This document shows, in pieces, positions 6,878 through 9,351 of a DNA stretch of 9,351 bases. The stretch is from Candidatus Eiseniibacteriota bacterium (GTDB taxonomy: Bacteria > Eisenbacteria > RBG-16-71-46). Every line of letters starts with the position of its first letter. Position 1 is the stretch's first letter. Made by a program: the position numbers and the translations under genes. The notes below the pieces were generated by a model. That model was given only the letters and a program-made list of their open reading frames with translations. It did no database searches and was not told where the DNA came from. The stretch lies in assembly GCA_023249815.1 (NCBI GenBank), contig JAHFBX010000047.1, positions 2,961 through 12,311 on the forward strand. Direction: 5' to 3'.

Positions 6878-6883
6878 GTCTCG

Positions 6884-9351
6884 ATGGCCCGCGCCCGCCT
6901 GGCAGTTCTTCGCTGCCTTTTCGTCGCTGCACTCTCGCTCGCCTCCGACGCGCTCGCCCAGTGTCCGCCCTGCGGCCAGCCCTGCGCGCTCAACAGCACC
7001 GTCCCGTCGTTCCTCGATCTCGTCGCACTGCGCGGAGGCGCGCCCGAGTCGCAGGGCGCCTTCCTGGTGGTCGTGCGCGACGGCTGCAACGCGCCGCTCG
7101 CCGGCGTGCAGGTGACGATCGACTTCACCGCGTGCACCGACCTGGTCATCGCATCGCTCCAGCCGGCCACGGGGATGACCGTGGAGTGCAGCCCGCCCAC
7201 CGTCTCGGGCATCACCGATGTGAACGGAGCCGTCACGTTCTACGTCCTCGGCTCGGCGGCTGCGGGCGGCCCGGCCAGCCTCATGGGCGCGGGTCAGGTA
7301 TTCGCCGGGCCGGCGCACACGTTGCTCGCGAACATCACGGTGACAGCAGCCGACGAGAACGGCCTCTACGGACTCGATCTCGGCGACCTCGTGCAGTGGT
7401 TGACCGACTTCGGCGGCATCAGCTATGCCGCGCGCTCGGATCTCGATCACGACGGCTCGATCGGCCCGGGCGACTTGTCGCAGTGGCTCGTGCGTTATGG
7501 CCAAGCGGGCGCCACGGGCGGCGTCGCGCGCTGCGACGGCATCGACGGCGGGAAGGTGCCGGTGCCCAACCAGGGCGGTGGCCTCGACCTGGCATGGAAC
7601 GATTGCGGCGCGAGCGGCAGCTCGCTCGCGACGTTCGCCTGCAATACGAACACCGGCTCGAACCTGCTCGTGGCTTCGATGGTCGCGCCGCAGAACATCA
7701 CCGCGCTGCGCGGCATAGAAGCGACGATCGAGATCATGAGCGCACCGGGCACCACGCTGCCCTCCTGGTGGCTGGCCAGCTGCGGGCGGACGGGCATCGG
7801 GATCCTGCCCGCTTCCGCCTCCTGCAACGCGATCTGGGGCGAAGGCGATGCTGTGATCAACGGGGGCATGACCTACCCGGCAGGCTCGCCGAACCGCGCC
7901 ATCCTCACCATGTTCGCGGGACACCACGGCGGGCCCGCGTCGATTCTCACCGCGGGCACGGCGTATGATCTGTTCCACGTCGTCATCAATCACCAGCGCA
8001 CGGTCGGGACGCCGTCGTGCACCGGCTGCGGGGACGACGTCCAGCTCTCGCTCGCGTCTGTGAAGCTCGAGCAGGACGTCGTGGACGACGTCCTGATGTC
8101 GAATCCGGCGAACAACAACGTCGCGCAGTGGCAGGGTCCGATCGCGCCGCCGCTCTCGCTCGGCAGCATCACGCCCGCCTCCGGACCCGACACGGGCCCG
8201 GTGACCGCGACCATCCGCGGCGCCGGCATCCAGCCCGGCGCCACCGCTCGGCTCGTGCGCTCCGGCCAGCCCGACATCCTCGGCACGAGCGTCATCGTGA
8301 TGCCGGACACCGCGATCAGCGTCCAGTTCGATCTCACCGACAAAGCGCTTGGCGCGTGGGACGTCGAGGTTGCCCATCCCGGTCCGGTCACCGCGACGCT
8401 CGCGGGCGGATTCCTCGTGGCGGCGCCCTACTTCACGATCCCGGAGGCGTATGCGAGCCGCGCTGCGCTGCTCGGACACGTGATCCAGCTCGTCGCGCAG
8501 ACCAGCGAGTCGGAGCGCCGGATGCTCGTGCACGATTACGCCCGCCTCATGCAGTCGCGGGAGCTGCCGGACTCGCAGCTGGTGTCGATCTCGGGTGCGG
8601 TCCCCGGCGGGGCATTCGGCGCGACCATCGTGGCGTTGGGCGTGCTCGGAGAGGACACCTCCACGCGGCCCGAGCAGAATCTGACGTTTTCCATGTCGTC
8701 GTACTCGGTGCTCGCGCCCGGCATCGCCGGCCCGCCCGCCCCGCCACCGGCGCCCCCGGCCCCACCGCCCTGCGACAACTGCCGCTTCGGCGTGCTGATC
8801 TCCGGCGGGATCGATCCGAAGATGAACTGGGAAGGCTACTGGGAAGACCTGGTCCACGCGTACAAGTTCCTGAAGGCGCAGGGCGTGTGTGACGCGAACA
8901 TCAAGGTCTTCTATTACGACGGCGTCGCACGAGACGGCCGGATCACCGCGGAGGTGAAGCCGGCGACGGCCGCCGGCATCAACGCGCATCTCGCCACGGT
9001 CGCGGCCAGCGTCCAGGCGTGCACGAACGCAAACAAGCTCTCCGCGCTCTGGGTCATCACGACCGATCACGGCACTGGCAACGGCTCGCTCTCGCTCACG
9101 CGACCCTTCCCGCTTGCCGCCGCCGAGACCTACACGCCCCTGGCATTCACGACCGCGCTGCAGCCGATCCTGAATGCCGGGCTCTCGCAGCTGGAGATCC
9201 GCATGGCGCAGTGCTTCGCGGGCACGACGCTGGAGGTGCTGGAGGGCCTGGACCCGAAGACGTGCGCGATCCGTATCGCCACCGCGGCGGGACGCGCGGA
9301 GATTGGCTGGTTCTGGATCGAGAAGGGCTCGCGCTGGCTCCAGCTCGCGCT
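6884..9351 (+). CDS. Secreted multidomain protein with C-terminal legumain-like (peptidase C13, clan CD) domain, 3'-truncated by window edge
   Basis: One uninterrupted frame of 822 codons running past the window end. Residues 1-25 are a signal peptide, cleaved after SDALA. Residues 26-155 hold a CPPCGQPC cluster (27-34) and an Ig-like bacterial (Big-1-like) domain with NAPLAGVQVTIDF and TDVNGAVTF. Residues 157-206 are a dockerin-like EF-hand pair: loop 2 (D186, D188, D190, G191, I193, D197) is ideal, loop 1 (D157, N159, D168) is degenerate. Residues 217-416 are a Cys-rich module with WNDCG (238-242) and FACN. About 426-514 is IPT/TIG-like (ITPASGPDTG at the start). A helical stretch (517-575) and a Pro/Ala linker (617-629) then lead to CDNC (630-633). 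From 634 the sequence resembles legumain: HAYKFLKAQG (658-667), IKVFYYDG, TDHG with H729, and AQCFAG with C777, then RIATAAGRAEIGW. His and Cys are 48 apart, close to legumain. It is probably an exported Cys endopeptidase; activity and specificity are inferred. The C-terminal sorting region is not seen. Confidence 0.8.
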   Translation, partial: MARARLAVLRCLFVAALSLASDALAQCPPCGQPCALNSTVPSFLDLVALRGGAPESQGAFLVVVRDGCNAPLAGVQVTIDFTACTDLVIASLQPATGMTVECSPPTVSGITDVNGAVTFYVLGSAAAGGPASLMGAGQVFAGPAHTLLANITVTAADENGLYGLDLGDLVQWLTDFGGISYAARSDLDHDGSIGPGDLSQWLVRYGQAGATGGVARCDGIDGGKVPVPNQGGGLDLAWNDCGASGSSLATFACNTNTGSNLLVASMVAPQNITALRGIEATIEIMSAPGTTLPSWWLASCGRTGIGILPASASCNAIWGEGDAVINGGMTYPAGSPNRAILTMFAGHHGGPASILTAGTAYDLFHVVINHQRTVGTPSCTGCGDDVQLSLASVKLEQDVVDDVLMSNPANNNVAQWQGPIAPPLSLGSITPASGPDTGPVTATIRGAGIQPGATARLVRSGQPDILGTSVIVMPDTAISVQFDLTDKALGAWDVEVAHPGPVTATLAGGFLVAAPYFTIPEAYASRAALLGHVIQLVAQTSESERRMLVHDYARLMQSRELPDSQLVSISGAVPGGAFGATIVALGVLGEDTSTRPEQNLTFSMSSYSVLAPGIAGPPAPPPAPPAPPPCDNCRFGVLISGGIDPKMNWEGYWEDLVHAYKFLKAQGVCDANIKVFYYDGVARDGRITAEVKPATAAGINAHLATVAASVQACTNANKLSALWVITTDHGTGNGSLSLTRPFPLAAAETYTPLAFTTALQPILNAGLSQLEIRMAQCFAGTTLEVLEGLDPKTCAIRIATAAGRAEIGWFWIEKGSRWLQLA

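Noticed and set aside
6673..7968. Long plus-strand ORF of 431 codons overlapping the IS end and the secreted protein gene
   Set aside because: It is Arg/Pro-rich shadow coding. The overlapping frame from 6884 has a full ribosome site, a signal peptide and recognisable domains.
6869..9070. 733-codon minus-strand ORF opposite the secreted protein gene
   Set aside because: Composition is dominated by Arg, Asp, His and Gly with no domain pattern, typical of the antisense of a GC-rich gene; the plus strand is clearly coding.
1..9351. CRISPR array, tRNA, rRNA, toxin-antitoxin pair or defence island
   Set aside because: No regularly spaced repeats, no tRNA-like cloverleaf, no rRNA-like stretch and no recognisable toxin, antitoxin or defence domain was found by reading both strands.

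Overview
The window is a very GC-rich (about two thirds G+C by eye) bacterial chromosomal segment with strong G/C bias at third codon positions, good Shine-Dalgarno sites and several predicted exported proteins. The most lineage-telling gene is the last one. It is a secreted protein with an Ig-like domain, a dockerin-like calcium-binding repeat pair and a Cys-rich module with WNDCG and FACN motifs. I associate that module, from memory, with Candidatus Eisenbacteria (Eiseniibacteriota) and related FCB-group genomes. That assignment is an inference and no marker gene or rRNA is present.

Layout. 1-1674 (+): 3' part of an exported tetratricopeptide-repeat protein whose start lies before the window. 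1671-2249 (-): membrane-anchored SRPBCC/START-like protein; its stop codon shares a CTAG with the stop of the TPR gene. 2440-2991 (-): small exported protein, probably an outer-membrane beta-barrel. A 211-base divergent gap holds a 12-base palindrome and a 9-base direct repeat. 3203-4705 (+): 500-residue membrane-anchored protein of unknown function. 4718-5029 (-): small hypothetical ORF, convergent with the previous gene. 5194-6009 (+): class I SAM-dependent methyltransferase. 6015-6802: degenerate IS630-type insertion sequence with recognisable 22-base terminal inverted repeats (20/22 matching) and a transposase pseudogene broken by a frameshift and two apparent internal deletions. 6884 to the window end (+): start of a large secreted multidomain protein, open over 822 codons, ending in a legumain/peptidase C13-like (clan CD) domain with a visible His-Cys dyad.

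The genes do not form an operon: strands alternate and each has its own apparent expression unit. No pathway links them. The common theme is cell-envelope or exported proteins (four or five of the seven). The most interesting item is the secreted putative cysteine peptidase with calcium-binding and Ig-like modules; second is the decayed IS immediately upstream of its promoter region. I found no tRNA, rRNA, CRISPR array, riboswitch or convincing intrinsic terminator.
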